Shown: positions 1 to 8,415 of the stretch, one piece after another
Position numbering within the stretch: the first letter of the stretch is position 1
Layout of the letters: each line of letters begins with the position of its first letter
NCBI GenBank assembly: GCA_021443125.1
Contig: JABUUQ010000002.1
Coordinates: 551,361-574,255 of the forward strand
Source: Bacteroidales bacterium
Lineage (GTDB): Bacteria; Bacteroidota; Bacteroidia; Bacteroidales; P3
Direction of reading: 5' to 3'
Length of the DNA stretch: 22,895 nucleotides
The notes under the pieces: model-generated
What the model saw: the letters and a program-made list of their open reading frames with translations, nothing else
What the model was told of the DNA's origin: nothing
Database searches by the model: none
Made by a program: the position numbers and the translations under genes

Positions 1-471
1 AAAGAAGAGTTGCTTCCAATGATGCAGAAAGAACTTTTCCCTATGGCTACATTGCTTACACCCAACCTTAAAGAGTGTTTGGAAATAACAGGTATAGATG
101 CAAAAACTCCAGAGCAAATGCAGGATGCCGGATTGTTTATGATAGACAAATTGGGGGCTAAAAATGTTTTGATAAAAGGCGGACACCTCAACGGCAACGA
201 AATGGTGGATGTTTTGGTATTGGAAAGCAGAGAAGTGAAAATGTTTTCTGGCGAGAAAATAGACACAAAAAACACTCATGGCACAGGTTGCACACTTTCT
301 TCCGCCATAGCATCATATCTGGCAATGGATATAGATTTGACAGTCTCTGTTCTCAATGCCAAACGCTATGTTACAGAAGCCATATACAGTGCCAAAGACT
401 TGCAACTTGGCAAGGGCAACGGCTCCTTAAATCATCTCTATTTTCCAAAAGAACTTATAATAACCGAATAA
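1..471 (+). CDS. thiD: ThiD, hydroxymethylpyrimidine (phosphate) kinase, C-terminal part
   Basis: The reading frame is open from base 1, so the gene starts outside the window; 156 residues remain of a family usually about 260-280 long. ThiD phosphorylates hydroxymethylpyrimidine and its monophosphate to HMP-PP, the pyrimidine donor for thiamine phosphate, in the cytoplasm. Visible support: the ribokinase-fold stretch TPNLKECLEI, the segment NVLIKGGHLNG, and the anion-hole motif NTHGTGCTLSSAIA that holds the catalytic Cys/Gly loop of HMP kinases. A single base separates its stop from the thiS start, so the two are almost certainly translated from one mRNA. Because the 5' end is missing, I cannot say whether the gene is first in the operon or fused to another domain upstream. 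Family call is firm; substrate follows from the thi operon context. Confidence 0.93.
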   Translation, partial: KEELLPMMQKELFPMATLLTPNLKECLEITGIDAKTPEQMQDAGLFMIDKLGAKNVLIKGGHLNGNEMVDVLVLESREVKMFSGEKIDTKNTHGTGCTLSSAIASYLAMDIDLTVSVLNAKRYVTEAIYSAKDLQLGKGNGSLNHLYFPKELIITE

Positions 472-472
472 T

Positions 473-676
473 ATGAAAGTAAAGGTAAATGACAAAGACA
501 AGATTGTACCAGTGAATTGTACAGTCGCCATGCTTGCAGAAATAACAGGCATAAACAAAGAAGACAGCGTTGCAATAGCCATAGGCACAGATGTTATTGC
601 AAGAGAAGATTGGGAAACAATAATTTTGAAGGATTTCGACAAGGTTACAATCATTAGAGCCACTTTTGGAGGATGA
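473..676 (+). CDS. thiS: ThiS, sulfur carrier protein
   Basis: A 67-residue ubiquitin-like sulfur carrier, the usual ThiS length. ThiF adenylates its C-terminal glycine, which is then converted to a thiocarboxylate that donates sulfur to ThiG for the thiazole ring. The chain ends in ATFGG, the required Gly-Gly tail, and has the beta-grasp pattern starting MKVKVNDKDK with VTIIRATFGG at the end. It lies one base after thiD, and its stop overlaps the next start as ATGA at 673-676, so translation is likely coupled to the TenI-ThiE gene. The ATG is the only sensible start. Very confident. Confidence 0.95.
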   Translation: MKVKVNDKDKIVPVNCTVAMLAEITGINKEDSVAIAIGTDVIAREDWETIILKDFDKVTIIRATFGG

Positions 677-1824
677 TAATAGGCATAACACAACCAACAT
701 ATCACAAAAACGAAAGGGAGAGAATAACAGATTTGCTTCAAAGAGGCAAGGTTGATTATTTTCATATACGAAAACCATCTTTTTCCAAAGAAGATATGGC
801 AGACTATCTTGCTTTTTTCCCTATGGAGACAAGGCAGAGACTATCTTTGCATTCTTTCCACGAATTGAGTATGGAAATGGGTATAGGAGGAGTGCATCTT
901 AACAAAAGCAACCCCGAACTCAAAGCAAATATAGTTGGCAAAAGAGTGTCTGCTTCTTGCCATAGCATAGAGGAATTTGTGGAAAGAAAAGCATATTGCG
1001 ACTATTGTTTCCTCTCTCCAGTATTCGACAGCATAAGCAAAAAGGGCTACAAATCCAAACTTGCTTCTGATTTGTTAAAACAAGGTTTCAAAGAATTGAA
1101 ACTTGATTCTAAATGCGTGGCTCTTGGTGGTGTTACCAAAGAACGCATTCCCGAGTTGCAGGATATGGGTTTCACATCTTTTGCAATGCTTTCTGATATA
1201 TGGGCTTGGGACAAAACAATGTTTATAACCCATACAAACGAAAATTATTCCTATCTTTCTTCTGCTCTTACGGCTTTGGAAGGTGGTATAAGGTTTATTC
1301 AGTTGCGAATGAAGGAGGCAGAAGACGATGAGGTCTTGAAAGTTGCTGAGGTTTTGAGGCAGGAATGCGACAAGGTTGGTGCTTTGCTGACTATAGACGA
1401 CAGAGTGCATTTGCTCAACACTGGTTTGTTCGATGGAGTGCATATAGGCAAAAACGATATGCCAATAGAACAAGCACGCAAACTCGTTCCCGACAATCTT
1501 ATATTAGGTTCCACTGCCAACACTCTCGAAGATATTTTGTCGGCTGTGGCAAAGGGTGTGGATTATATTGGTTTGGGACCTTTCAGATTTACCACTACAA
1601 AGAAAAATCTAAGCACTATTCTTGGTTTGGAAGGGTATAGGCAAATAACACAGGCTTTGCGAGAAAAGAATATACAGATTCCAATCTACGCAATAGGAGG
1701 TATCAGGGTTGAAGACCTAAAAGAAATAAAAAATACTGATGTTTATGGTGTGGCTCTTTCTTCTGTGATTTTGGAAAGTGCACAACCTATGCAGACAATA
1801 AAGGAAATAACTGAAATTTTTTAA
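673..1824 (+). CDS. thiE: TenI-ThiE tandem fusion, thiamine phosphate synthase
   Basis: 383 residues, nearly twice the usual ThiE length, because two related TIM barrels are joined. Residues 1 to about 182 form a degenerate copy: YFHIRKPS and GIGGVHLNKSN are recognisable, but the Asp/Asn-rich substrate loops are replaced, as in TenI-like proteins. Residues from about 183 are a canonical ThiE: RFIQLRMKEA (phosphate-binding Lys), LTIDDRVHLL, GVHIGKND, LGSTANT, DYIGLGPFRFTTTK and IYAIGGI. The C-terminal half should join HMP-PP and thiazole phosphate into thiamine phosphate. The N-terminal half may act like TenI, a thiazole tautomerase, or be structural; I infer this from sequence class only. Many Bacteroides carry separate thiE and tenI genes in this operon, so the fusion is a variant arrangement. 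Start overlaps the thiS stop (ATGA). Confidence 0.92.
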   Translation: MIIGITQPTYHKNERERITDLLQRGKVDYFHIRKPSFSKEDMADYLAFFPMETRQRLSLHSFHELSMEMGIGGVHLNKSNPELKANIVGKRVSASCHSIEEFVERKAYCDYCFLSPVFDSISKKGYKSKLASDLLKQGFKELKLDSKCVALGGVTKERIPELQDMGFTSFAMLSDIWAWDKTMFITHTNENYSYLSSALTALEGGIRFIQLRMKEAEDDEVLKVAEVLRQECDKVGALLTIDDRVHLLNTGLFDGVHIGKNDMPIEQARKLVPDNLILGSTANTLEDILSAVAKGVDYIGLGPFRFTTTKKNLSTILGLEGYRQITQALREKNIQIPIYAIGGIRVEDLKEIKNTDVYGVALSSVILESAQPMQTIKEITEIF

Positions 1825-1841
1825 TTTAACAATACAAAATT

Positions 1842-2639
1842 ATGGCTGATTTATTGAAAATAGCAGACAGGGAATTTTCTTCACGCCTTATTATAGGCAC
1901 AGGCAAGTTTCCGTCAAATCAAATTATGGAACAGGCAATAAAGGCAAGTGGTGCTCAAATAGTAACAAGTGCTTTGAAAAGGCTAAATACAGAGGACAGT
2001 GGTAGTGAGGATATGCTTGAATTTATTCCAAAAGATATAGTTCTTTTGCCTAACACTTCCGGTGTGAGAAATGCAGAAGAAGCAGTTTTTGCTGCCAAAA
2101 TGAGCAGAGAGGCTTTGGGAACAAATTGGATAAAACTTGAAATACATCCCGATGCCAAATATCTTCTTCCCGATGTCAAAGAAACATTGAAGGCAACAGA
2201 GCAATTAGTGAAAGAAGGTTTTGTGGTTCTTCCTTATATTCAGGCAGACCCAGTGGCTTGCAAGCAGTTGGAAGAAATGGGTGCAGCAACAGTAATGCCG
2301 TTGGCCTCTCCTATAGGAACAAACAAAGGAATAAGAAACAAAGACCTTTTGCAAATAATCATAGACAATAGCAATGTACCTGTTGTTATCGATGCTGGTA
2401 TTGGAGCTCCGTCTCACGCTGCAGAAGCTATGGAAATGGGTGCAAGTGCCTGCATGATAAATACTGCTATTGCTATTGCAGACAATCCAATTCTTATGGC
2501 TACTGCTTTTGCAAAGGCAATAGAGGCGGGAAGGGAAGGTTTTCTTGCAGGACTTGGCACAACAAGTGTTTTTGCACAAGCAACATCACCTCTTACTGCT
2601 TTTTTGGATGAAGAACAAGCGAATATAGATATGTTATAA
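1842..2639 (+). CDS. thiG: ThiG, thiazole synthase
   Basis: 265 residues, standard for ThiG (E. coli about 256). The enzyme condenses deoxyxylulose 5-phosphate, the glycine imine made by ThiH, and sulfur from ThiS thiocarboxylate into thiazole phosphate. Supporting sequence: SRLIIGTGKF at the N-terminus, the segment NWIKLEIHPD whose Lys is the Schiff-base residue of the family, PLASPIGTNKGI, and the phosphate-binding VVIDAGIGAPSHAAEAMEMG. It starts 17 bases after the fused thiE with an A-rich leader and no clear Shine-Dalgarno sequence, typical of Bacteroidota. ThiG and ThiH normally form a complex, and both are encoded here. Very confident. Confidence 0.96.
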   Translation: MADLLKIADREFSSRLIIGTGKFPSNQIMEQAIKASGAQIVTSALKRLNTEDSGSEDMLEFIPKDIVLLPNTSGVRNAEEAVFAAKMSREALGTNWIKLEIHPDAKYLLPDVKETLKATEQLVKEGFVVLPYIQADPVACKQLEEMGAATVMPLASPIGTNKGIRNKDLLQIIIDNSNVPVVIDAGIGAPSHAAEAMEMGASACMINTAIAIADNPILMATAFAKAIEAGREGFLAGLGTTSVFAQATSPLTAFLDEEQANIDML

Positions 2640-2658
2640 CCTAAAACAACACTCGATT

Positions 2659-4341
2659 ATGGCACAAGATAATTGCAAATCATTTGATAAATCAAAGAAA
2701 ATATACATAGAAGGCAATATGTTTCCTATCAAAGTCGGTATGAAACAGGTAACGCTTACGGATACAATAATAGACGGCAAACATTACTCCAACGGAACAA
2801 TCAACCTTTACGATACAGGCGGTTTGTTTACCGATGACAATGCACAAGTGGACATAAAGAAAGGTTTGCCTCGTATAAGAGAACAATGGCACAAGGATGA
2901 TACCAATTTTGAACAGCTTTCTGCTTTCACATCCAAATACACCAACGAACAAATCAACGATGAAAGCTTGAAAGACTTTATGTTTCCTATTCATAACCTG
3001 CCCAAAAAGGCAAAGAAAGGCGAAGCATTCACACAAATGGCTTTGGCAAAGAAAGGAATCATTACTCCCGAAATGGAATACATAGCAATAAGGGAAAATC
3101 TTGGCAGAGAAGATGCAAACTCCTACATAACACCAGAATTCATAAGGCAAGAGGTGGCAGCAGGTCGTGCAACAATACCTTGCAACCCCAACCATCCCGA
3201 AGCAGAGCCAATGATTATAGGTTCAAAGTTCCTTGTAAAAATCAATACCAATATAGGAAATTCTGCTCTTGGCTCCGACATAGAAAAAGAAGTGGAGAAA
3301 AGTGTGTGGAGTGCCAAATGGGGAGGCGACACCCTTATGGATCTTTCAACAGGAAAGCATATTCACCAGACAAGAGAATGGATTATAAGAAATTGTCCTG
3401 TACCTATGGGAACAGTTCCTATTTATCAGGCTTTGGAAAAAGTGAATGGCAAGGCAGAAGATTTGACTTGGGAAATGTATCGCGACACTCTTATAGAACA
3501 ATGCGAACAAGGAGTGGATTATTTTACCATTCATGCAGGTTTGTTATTCGAATATATTCCTTATGTGGCAGAGCGTCTTACGGGAATAGTTTCTCGTGGT
3601 GGCAGCATTATGGCAAAATGGATGAAAGAGCACAAAGAAGAGAATTTCCTATACACTCATTGGGATGAAATCTGCGATATTCTTGCTCAATACGATGTTG
3701 CAGTATCCATAGGCGATGGTTTGAGACCAGGAAGCATACACGACGCCAACGATAAAGCACAGTTTGGCGAGTTGAAGACTATGGGAGAACTTTGCAAGAG
3801 AGCATGGGAAAAAGATGTTCAGGTTTTGATAGAAGGTCCTGGCCATGTGCCAATGCACAAGATAAAGGAAAATATGGATAATCAAATAGAATGGTGTCAT
3901 AATGCTCCTTTCTACACTTTGGGACCTCTAACAACCGACATAGCCCCTGCCTACGACCATATAACCTCTGCAATAGGTGCTGCAATGATAGGCTGGTTGG
4001 GCACTGCTATGCTTTGCTATGTAACACCAAAGGAACACCTTGGACTGCCAAACAAAGAAGATGTAAGAAATGGTATAATGACCTATAAAATTGCTGCTCA
4101 TGTTGCCGATATTGCAAAACAACATCCTGCTGCAATGGAGAGAGACAATGCTTTGAGCAAGGCACGATTTGAGTTCCGTTGGATAGACCAATTCAATTTG
4201 AGTATAGACCCAGAGAGAGCAATGGAATACTATGGTGTTGAGAAGATAAAGAATACACCTTTCTGCACAATGTGTGGCCCTAACTTCTGTGCTATGCGTA
4301 TTTCAAGGGAAGTGTCAGACAAAGGCACCATTACAGAATAA
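2659..4341 (+). CDS. thiC: ThiC, phosphomethylpyrimidine synthase (non-canonical radical SAM)
   Basis: 560 residues. ThiC rearranges aminoimidazole ribotide into HMP phosphate using a [4Fe-4S] cluster and S-adenosylmethionine. The cluster motif CX2CX4C is seen as CTMCGPNFC at residues 536-544, followed by AMRIS. Family core segments include MYRDTLIEQCEQGVDYFTIH, SRGGSIMAKWM, SIGDGLRPGSIHDAND, EGPGHVPMHKI and GPLTTDIAPAYDH. The protein lacks the extra N-terminal domain of the 631-residue E. coli enzyme but the whole catalytic barrel is present. It sits 19 bases after thiG and 19 bases before thiH, with a similar CTAAAACA-type leader before both thiC and thiH. The product is phosphorylated by ThiD, encoded upstream. 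Very confident. Confidence 0.97.
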   Translation: MAQDNCKSFDKSKKIYIEGNMFPIKVGMKQVTLTDTIIDGKHYSNGTINLYDTGGLFTDDNAQVDIKKGLPRIREQWHKDDTNFEQLSAFTSKYTNEQINDESLKDFMFPIHNLPKKAKKGEAFTQMALAKKGIITPEMEYIAIRENLGREDANSYITPEFIRQEVAAGRATIPCNPNHPEAEPMIIGSKFLVKINTNIGNSALGSDIEKEVEKSVWSAKWGGDTLMDLSTGKHIHQTREWIIRNCPVPMGTVPIYQALEKVNGKAEDLTWEMYRDTLIEQCEQGVDYFTIHAGLLFEYIPYVAERLTGIVSRGGSIMAKWMKEHKEENFLYTHWDEICDILAQYDVAVSIGDGLRPGSIHDANDKAQFGELKTMGELCKRAWEKDVQVLIEGPGHVPMHKIKENMDNQIEWCHNAPFYTLGPLTTDIAPAYDHITSAIGAAMIGWLGTAMLCYVTPKEHLGLPNKEDVRNGIMTYKIAAHVADIAKQHPAAMERDNALSKARFEFRWIDQFNLSIDPERAMEYYGVEKIKNTPFCTMCGPNFCAMRISREVSDKGTITE

Positions 4342-4360
4342 CATCTAAAACACCACTATA

Positions 4361-5473
4361 ATGATAGAGTTTTACGATACAATAAAAGACTTGCAGTGGG
4401 ATGAGGTAACCAAAAGCATCTATGCCAAAACAGACAAAGATGTGCAAAGGGCTTTGGGCAAGGAATACCTTACGATAGAAGACTTCAAAGCCCTTATATC
4501 TCCTGCAGCAGAGCCATACCTTGAAACCATGGCACACATGAGCAGAGCAATTACTCAAAAGCGTTTTGGCAAAGTAATCTCTTTGTATATTCCTATGTAT
4601 TTGAGCAATGCTTGTTCCAATCACTGCATATATTGTGGCTTCAATCACAATAATGATATGCTGAGAAAGACGCTTAACGATGAAGAAATACTCGAAGAAG
4701 TCAAAGTAATCAAAGAACTTGGTTACGATAATATCCTTTTGCTTACTGGAGAATTCCCAAGAGTAGCGGGAGTGGACTACATTCGTCACGCCATAGAACT
4801 TTGCAGACCTCATTTTTCTGCAATAAACCTTGAAGTGTTCCCAATGAAGACTGAAGACTACGAAAAACTTGTGAAAGCAGGTGCAAATACTCTTTATGTC
4901 TATCAGGAAACTTTCAACGAATCACGCTACAAGTTCTATCATCCCAAAGGTATGAAGTCCAACTACAAATGGCGTTTGGGAACTCCTGAGCGTGTGGCAA
5001 AGGCAGGAATACACAAAATAGGAATAGGTGCTTTGATAGGTTTGGAAGAATGGCGTACAGAAATGGTTTATCTTGCTATGCACCTTGCTTTTATGGAAAA
5101 GAACTATTGGCAGCAAAAATACTGTGTATCTTTCCCACGAATGCGACCTGCAGCAGGCGGTTATCAGCCTAACTTCCTAATGAGTGAAAGACAGTTTGCA
5201 CAGGCTCTTTGGGCTTTCAGAATTTTTGATAACGATGTTGAGATAGCAATGTCAACAAGAGAAACTCAAAATATGAGAAATCATTTTGTTACCCTTGGCG
5301 TTACCTCTATATCAGCGGGAAGCAAGACAGAACCAGGCGGTTATGCTCATCCAAACGAAAATCTTGAACAATTCCATATCAACGACGACAGAACGCCAAA
5401 AGAAATGGAAGCAATGATTAGGGCACAAGGCTACGATGTTATCTATAAAGATTGGGACAGATGCTTGAATTAG
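4361..5473 (+). CDS. thiH: ThiH, 2-iminoacetate synthase (tyrosine lyase)
   Basis: 370 residues, close to E. coli ThiH (377). A radical SAM enzyme that splits tyrosine to give dehydroglycine (2-iminoacetate) for ThiG and p-cresol as by-product. The CX3CX2C cluster motif is visible as CSNHCIYC with Cys at residues 85, 89 and 92, followed by GFNHNND. The C-terminal stretch SISAGSKTEPGGYA and the ending of the form YDVIYKDWDRCLN are typical of ThiH. Use of ThiH rather than the oxygen-dependent ThiO fits an anaerobe. Its last 13 bases overlap the preferred thiF start, so translation of thiF is probably coupled. Very confident. Confidence 0.96.
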   Translation: MIEFYDTIKDLQWDEVTKSIYAKTDKDVQRALGKEYLTIEDFKALISPAAEPYLETMAHMSRAITQKRFGKVISLYIPMYLSNACSNHCIYCGFNHNNDMLRKTLNDEEILEEVKVIKELGYDNILLLTGEFPRVAGVDYIRHAIELCRPHFSAINLEVFPMKTEDYEKLVKAGANTLYVYQETFNESRYKFYHPKGMKSNYKWRLGTPERVAKAGIHKIGIGALIGLEEWRTEMVYLAMHLAFMEKNYWQQKYCVSFPRMRPAAGGYQPNFLMSERQFAQALWAFRIFDNDVEIAMSTRETQNMRNHFVTLGVTSISAGSKTEPGGYAHPNENLEQFHINDDRTPKEMEAMIRAQGYDVIYKDWDRCLN

Positions 5474-6162
5474 AGAGATATAAAAGACAAATGATGCTAC
5501 AAAACTTTGGAGAAGAAGCACAAAGAAAACTTCTTGACTCCAAGGTTTTGGTAGTGGGTGTCGGTGGCTTGGGCGGCATTTCTTCACAATATCTTGTGGC
5601 TGCAGGCGTAGGTTGCGTTGGCATAGTGGATAAAGATGAGGTTTCGTTGCATAATCTTCAAAGGCAAGTGCTCTATCGTGAAGATATGATAGGGCAGAGC
5701 AAGGTGAGAATGGCAGAGCAATCGCTACGCAGACTCAATTCCGATGTAAGCATAGAAGCCTACGAATGTTTCCTCACTCAAGACAATGCACAAGAAATAA
5801 TTGCAAAATACGATATAGTTATTGACGGCACAGATAACTACCAAACTCGTTGTATTATAGATACTTATTGCAGACAGTTGGGCAAACCTTTTATTTTTGG
5901 AGCCATAGGTGAGATGCAAGGACAGATATGTGTGTTCAATTATGGCGATAATCCTGCACACTACACAAATCTTTTTCCCAACGAGCCAAAACAACAAAAT
6001 CCTCCTGCCGTAATGGGTGTTTTGCCATCTGTTGTGGCGTCTATGCAAGTGAATGAAGCAATAAAAATAATTACCAATACAGGCACGATTATGAAAGACA
6101 CATTATGTATAATCGACCTTAAAACTTTGGAAATCACCAAATTCCAAATAAAACACCATTAA
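5461..6162 (+). CDS. thiF: ThiF/HesA/MoeB-family E1-like adenylyltransferase
   Basis: I choose the ATG at 5461 (233 residues, MLELERYKRQM); an in-frame TTG at 5452 would add only three residues. The protein should adenylate the ThiS C-terminus. Seen: RYKRQMML, the ATP loop VLVVGVGGLGG, DKDEVSLHNLQRQVLY with the Asn-x-x-Arg-Gln element, the conserved Lys in GQSKVRMA, and DGTDNYQTR. The paired CxxC zinc ligands usual in ThiF and MoeB are absent: the first pair's place reads HYTNLFPNEP and the chain ends before the second. It lies at the 3' end of the thi operon, overlapping thiH. Position makes ThiS the likely partner; the possibility of another carrier protein cannot be excluded from sequence. 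Confidence 0.92.
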   Translation: MLELERYKRQMMLQNFGEEAQRKLLDSKVLVVGVGGLGGISSQYLVAAGVGCVGIVDKDEVSLHNLQRQVLYREDMIGQSKVRMAEQSLRRLNSDVSIEAYECFLTQDNAQEIIAKYDIVIDGTDNYQTRCIIDTYCRQLGKPFIFGAIGEMQGQICVFNYGDNPAHYTNLFPNEPKQQNPPAVMGVLPSVVASMQVNEAIKIITNTGTIMKDTLCIIDLKTLEITKFQIKHH

Positions 6163-6191
6163 AACTAATCAAAAACAAGGAAGAAAAAAAT

Positions 6192-6204
6192 AAAACGCTG
6201 TTTT
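6192..6204. terminator. Weak bidirectional terminator candidate between thiF and rluA
   Basis: AAAAC-GCT-GTTTT is a perfect 5-bp stem with a 3-base loop in the 48-base gap between the convergent thi and rluA-end operons. It is flanked by A-rich sequence on the left, which gives a T-run for the minus-strand transcript. The stem is short and AT-rich, so this is a candidate only. Confidence 0.25.
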
Positions 6205-6210
6205 GAATCG

Positions 6211-6933
6211 TTAGTTTTGGGATTGGAATTCGGAGTTGTTGTTGGCTTCAAAATATTGCCATAGAGCATCTTGCGGTACTGGTGCAGTAATCTCCACAAG
6301 TTCTTTTTTCACAGGATGTATGAAACTCAAATGTCTGGCATGAAGCGAAATTGATGCAATTTTGTTGCTACGACCAAAACCATATTTCAAATCGCCTTTT
6401 ATTGGGCAGCCAATATGAGCCAGTTGCACTCGTATTTGGTGGTGTCTGCCTGTTTTTAGGTTGATTTCCAGCAAAGTATAGTAGTCGCTCCTGCCCACAA
6501 CCTTATAATCCAACTCTGCATAAAGACCATTATTTACATCTTTTGTAATGTAGGATTTATTCGTTTTTTCGTTGCGAATGATGTAGTTTTTCAGTGTGTC
6601 TTGATCCTTTGGCGGATTGCTTCGCGTTATAGCCCAATAGGTTTTTTGTATCTCGTGATTCTTGACCATATTGTTCAAACGGGTGAGTGCTTTGTCGGTT
6701 TTGGCAAAAATCAATGCTCCGCTTACGGGCCTGTCCAACCTATGCACAACACCACAATAAACATTGCCAGGTTTGTTGTATCTTTCTTTAAGATAGTGTT
6801 TTACCATATCGTCCAAAGACATATCTCCCGTTTTGTCGCCATGAACAATTTGAGAGTTTTTCTTGTTCAGAACGATTATATGGTTGTCTTCGTAGAGTAT
6901 TTGTTCAGCAATGCTGTTAAGGATGTCGCTCAT
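6211..6933 (-). CDS. RluA-family rRNA/tRNA pseudouridine synthase
   Basis: 240 residues from the ATG at 6933, which lies one base after the psd stop and begins MSDILNSIAEQ; the longer open frame to 7023 runs inside psd and I reject it. The family isomerises specific uridines in RNA to pseudouridine. The signature VVHRLDRPVSGALIFAKT is present at about residues 62-79, with catalytic Asp at residue 67, plus the downstream segments TYWAITR, LLEINLKTGRHHQIRVQLAHIGCPIKGDLKYG and LHARHLSF. There is no S4 domain at the N-terminus, so it resembles short RluA types. The RNA target cannot be told from sequence. It is the last gene of the minus-strand operon and converges on thiF. Confidence 0.9.
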   Translation of the reverse strand: MSDILNSIAEQILYEDNHIIVLNKKNSQIVHGDKTGDMSLDDMVKHYLKERYNKPGNVYCGVVHRLDRPVSGALIFAKTDKALTRLNNMVKNHEIQKTYWAITRSNPPKDQDTLKNYIIRNEKTNKSYITKDVNNGLYAELDYKVVGRSDYYTLLEINLKTGRHHQIRVQLAHIGCPIKGDLKYGFGRSNKIASISLHARHLSFIHPVKKELVEITAPVPQDALWQYFEANNNSEFQSQN

Positions 6934-6934
6934 A

Positions 6935-7591
6935 TTAGAGTGTTGCGATAATTGTTTGACCTCCACGAACTTTCTCTTCAATATCCACATGGATTGTTGA
7001 GTCCAAAGGTATGAAAATATCAACTCGTGAGCCGAATTTTATGAAGCCAAGTTCTTCTCCTTGTTGCACAGTTTCTCCTTCTTTGGCGTAGCATACAATT
7101 CTTCTGGCCATTGCTCCTGCAATCTGTCGCACAAGAATTTTCTTGCCGCTCTCGTGCTCTATGCAGACAGATGTTCTTTCATTCAGAGTGGAACTTTTTG
7201 GATGAGAGGCGATTATGTATTTGCCACTATGATATTTCTGATAGATTATTTTGCCAGAAATTGGGTAACGATTTACATGCACATTGTTTGGCGACATGAA
7301 GGTGGAAACTTGAATACAATCGCAGTTAAGAATCTCAGGCTCAAAAACTTGCTCAACAACAACTATGGTTCCATCGGCAGAACAGATAACTTTGTTAGGG
7401 TTGGTTGTCAATTCTCTTTTGGGCATGCGGAAAAAACGCACTACAACGAATGCAAAAGCCCATAGCAAAGCCAAGGAAAGCCACCAAGCCCAGATTTTTT
7501 CGTGGATGAAAAATGCGAAAAGCGTTGTCAGCACTACAACAACAAGCACTGTGATGATAGATATTTTGCGTCCTTCTTTGTGAATATACAT
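6935..7591 (-). CDS. psd: Phosphatidylserine decarboxylase proenzyme
   Basis: 218 residues, the size of the short class of Psd. It decarboxylates phosphatidylserine to phosphatidylethanolamine at the inner membrane. Two hydrophobic segments near residues 12-28 and 33-53 would anchor it. Family features seen: ICSADGTIVVVEQV, VSTFMSPNNVHVNRYPISG, and QIAGAMARRIVCYAKEGE. The self-cleavage site is FGS at Gly187-Ser188 within KFGSRVDIF; the Ser becomes the pyruvoyl cofactor. The gene starts four bases after the cdsA stop. Since CdsA makes the CDP-diacylglycerol that leads to phosphatidylserine, the two neighbours act in the same lipid pathway. No phosphatidylserine synthase gene is visible in this window. 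Confidence 0.93.
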   Translation of the reverse strand: MYIHKEGRKISIITVLVVVVLTTLFAFFIHEKIWAWWLSLALLWAFAFVVVRFFRMPKRELTTNPNKVICSADGTIVVVEQVFEPEILNCDCIQVSTFMSPNNVHVNRYPISGKIIYQKYHSGKYIIASHPKSSTLNERTSVCIEHESGKKILVRQIAGAMARRIVCYAKEGETVQQGEELGFIKFGSRVDIFIPLDSTIHVDIEEKVRGGQTIIATL

Positions 7592-7595
7592 GGCT

Positions 7596-8387
7596 CTAAA
7601 TGTGTAAAGAGTGAATAATCATTAAATAAACTGTTACGGCAGGCAAAACCAAAAGCATGATGTCGAATCTGTCCAATATGCCACCATGACCAGGCAGAAT
7701 GTTGCCACTGTCCTTAACTCCTATCTGTCTTTTGAACATAGACTCTATTAAATCGCCATAAGTGCCTATTACAGAGGTGATAATGGCAATAACTATAAGG
7801 TCAAAAACTGGCAAAGCGGTGGTGAATTGTGCGATAATTATTGCTGCGATGACAACAAAACAAAAGCCACCTATGAAACCTTCCCAAGTTTTTTTTGGAG
7901 ATATTCTTTCGAAAAGTTTGTGCTTGCCAAATTTCATGCCTGTAAGGTATGCAAAAGTGTCGTTGCACCATGCGAAGATGAATACAGACATAAGTATTAT
8001 TGGTTCCAACTGCGTTCTTATGAGGTTGGTACAAGCCAAAGGCACAACGATATACATTACACCGAAAACCGTGTATGCTATATTTGTGAATGGATTTTCC
8101 TTTTTGCGATAAAGTTCTGATATTACTATGTAGAACAATGCCACACTCAACAAAGCAATGGCAGAGTATTTTCTACCCAAAAACATGGAATAGGTTGCAA
8201 CAGCCACAAGAAAACCACCTATGAAGTTTGGCGAAATCGTTGTTGTTTTCTGCAAATTGCTGTAAAATTCCCAAAGTCCCAATGCTGCCACAACAGCAAA
8301 GTATATGGCACAAGCCAAAGGTGGAAGGTATATTGCCGCCACCACACTTATTACATATATTGTGCCTGTGATTGTTCTTTTCAACAT
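7596..8387 (-). CDS. cdsA: Phosphatidate cytidylyltransferase (CDP-diacylglycerol synthase)
   Basis: 263 residues from the ATG at 8387 (MLKRTITGTIYV), the start I prefer because family members begin at this point; an in-frame TTG at 8426 would add 13 residues and overlap the upstream gene. The enzyme makes CDP-diacylglycerol from CTP and phosphatidic acid in the inner membrane. The CDP-DAG synthase signature is complete near the C-terminus: MFKRQIGVKDSG followed by ILPGHGGILDRFD. About eight hydrophobic segments span the chain, and the conserved CNDTFAYLTGMKFGKH precedes the signature. It lies between the LUD-domain gene and psd in a compact minus-strand operon. Confidence 0.93.
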   Translation of the reverse strand: MLKRTITGTIYVISVVAAIYLPPLACAIYFAVVAALGLWEFYSNLQKTTTISPNFIGGFLVAVATYSMFLGRKYSAIALLSVALFYIVISELYRKKENPFTNIAYTVFGVMYIVVPLACTNLIRTQLEPIILMSVFIFAWCNDTFAYLTGMKFGKHKLFERISPKKTWEGFIGGFCFVVIAAIIIAQFTTALPVFDLIVIAIITSVIGTYGDLIESMFKRQIGVKDSGNILPGHGGILDRFDIMLLVLPAVTVYLMIIHSLHI

Positions 8388-8415
8388 ATCTGCTCTGTAT
8401 TTTGTTGTTAAGTTG

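Noticed and set aside
1..60. TPP riboswitch
   Set aside because: The window opens inside thiD coding sequence; the operon leader is outside, and no riboswitch-like region was seen between thi genes.
6934..7023. N-terminal extension of the RluA-family protein (30 residues)
   Set aside because: It lies wholly inside psd in another frame; the ATG at 6933 gives the normal family start one base after the psd stop.
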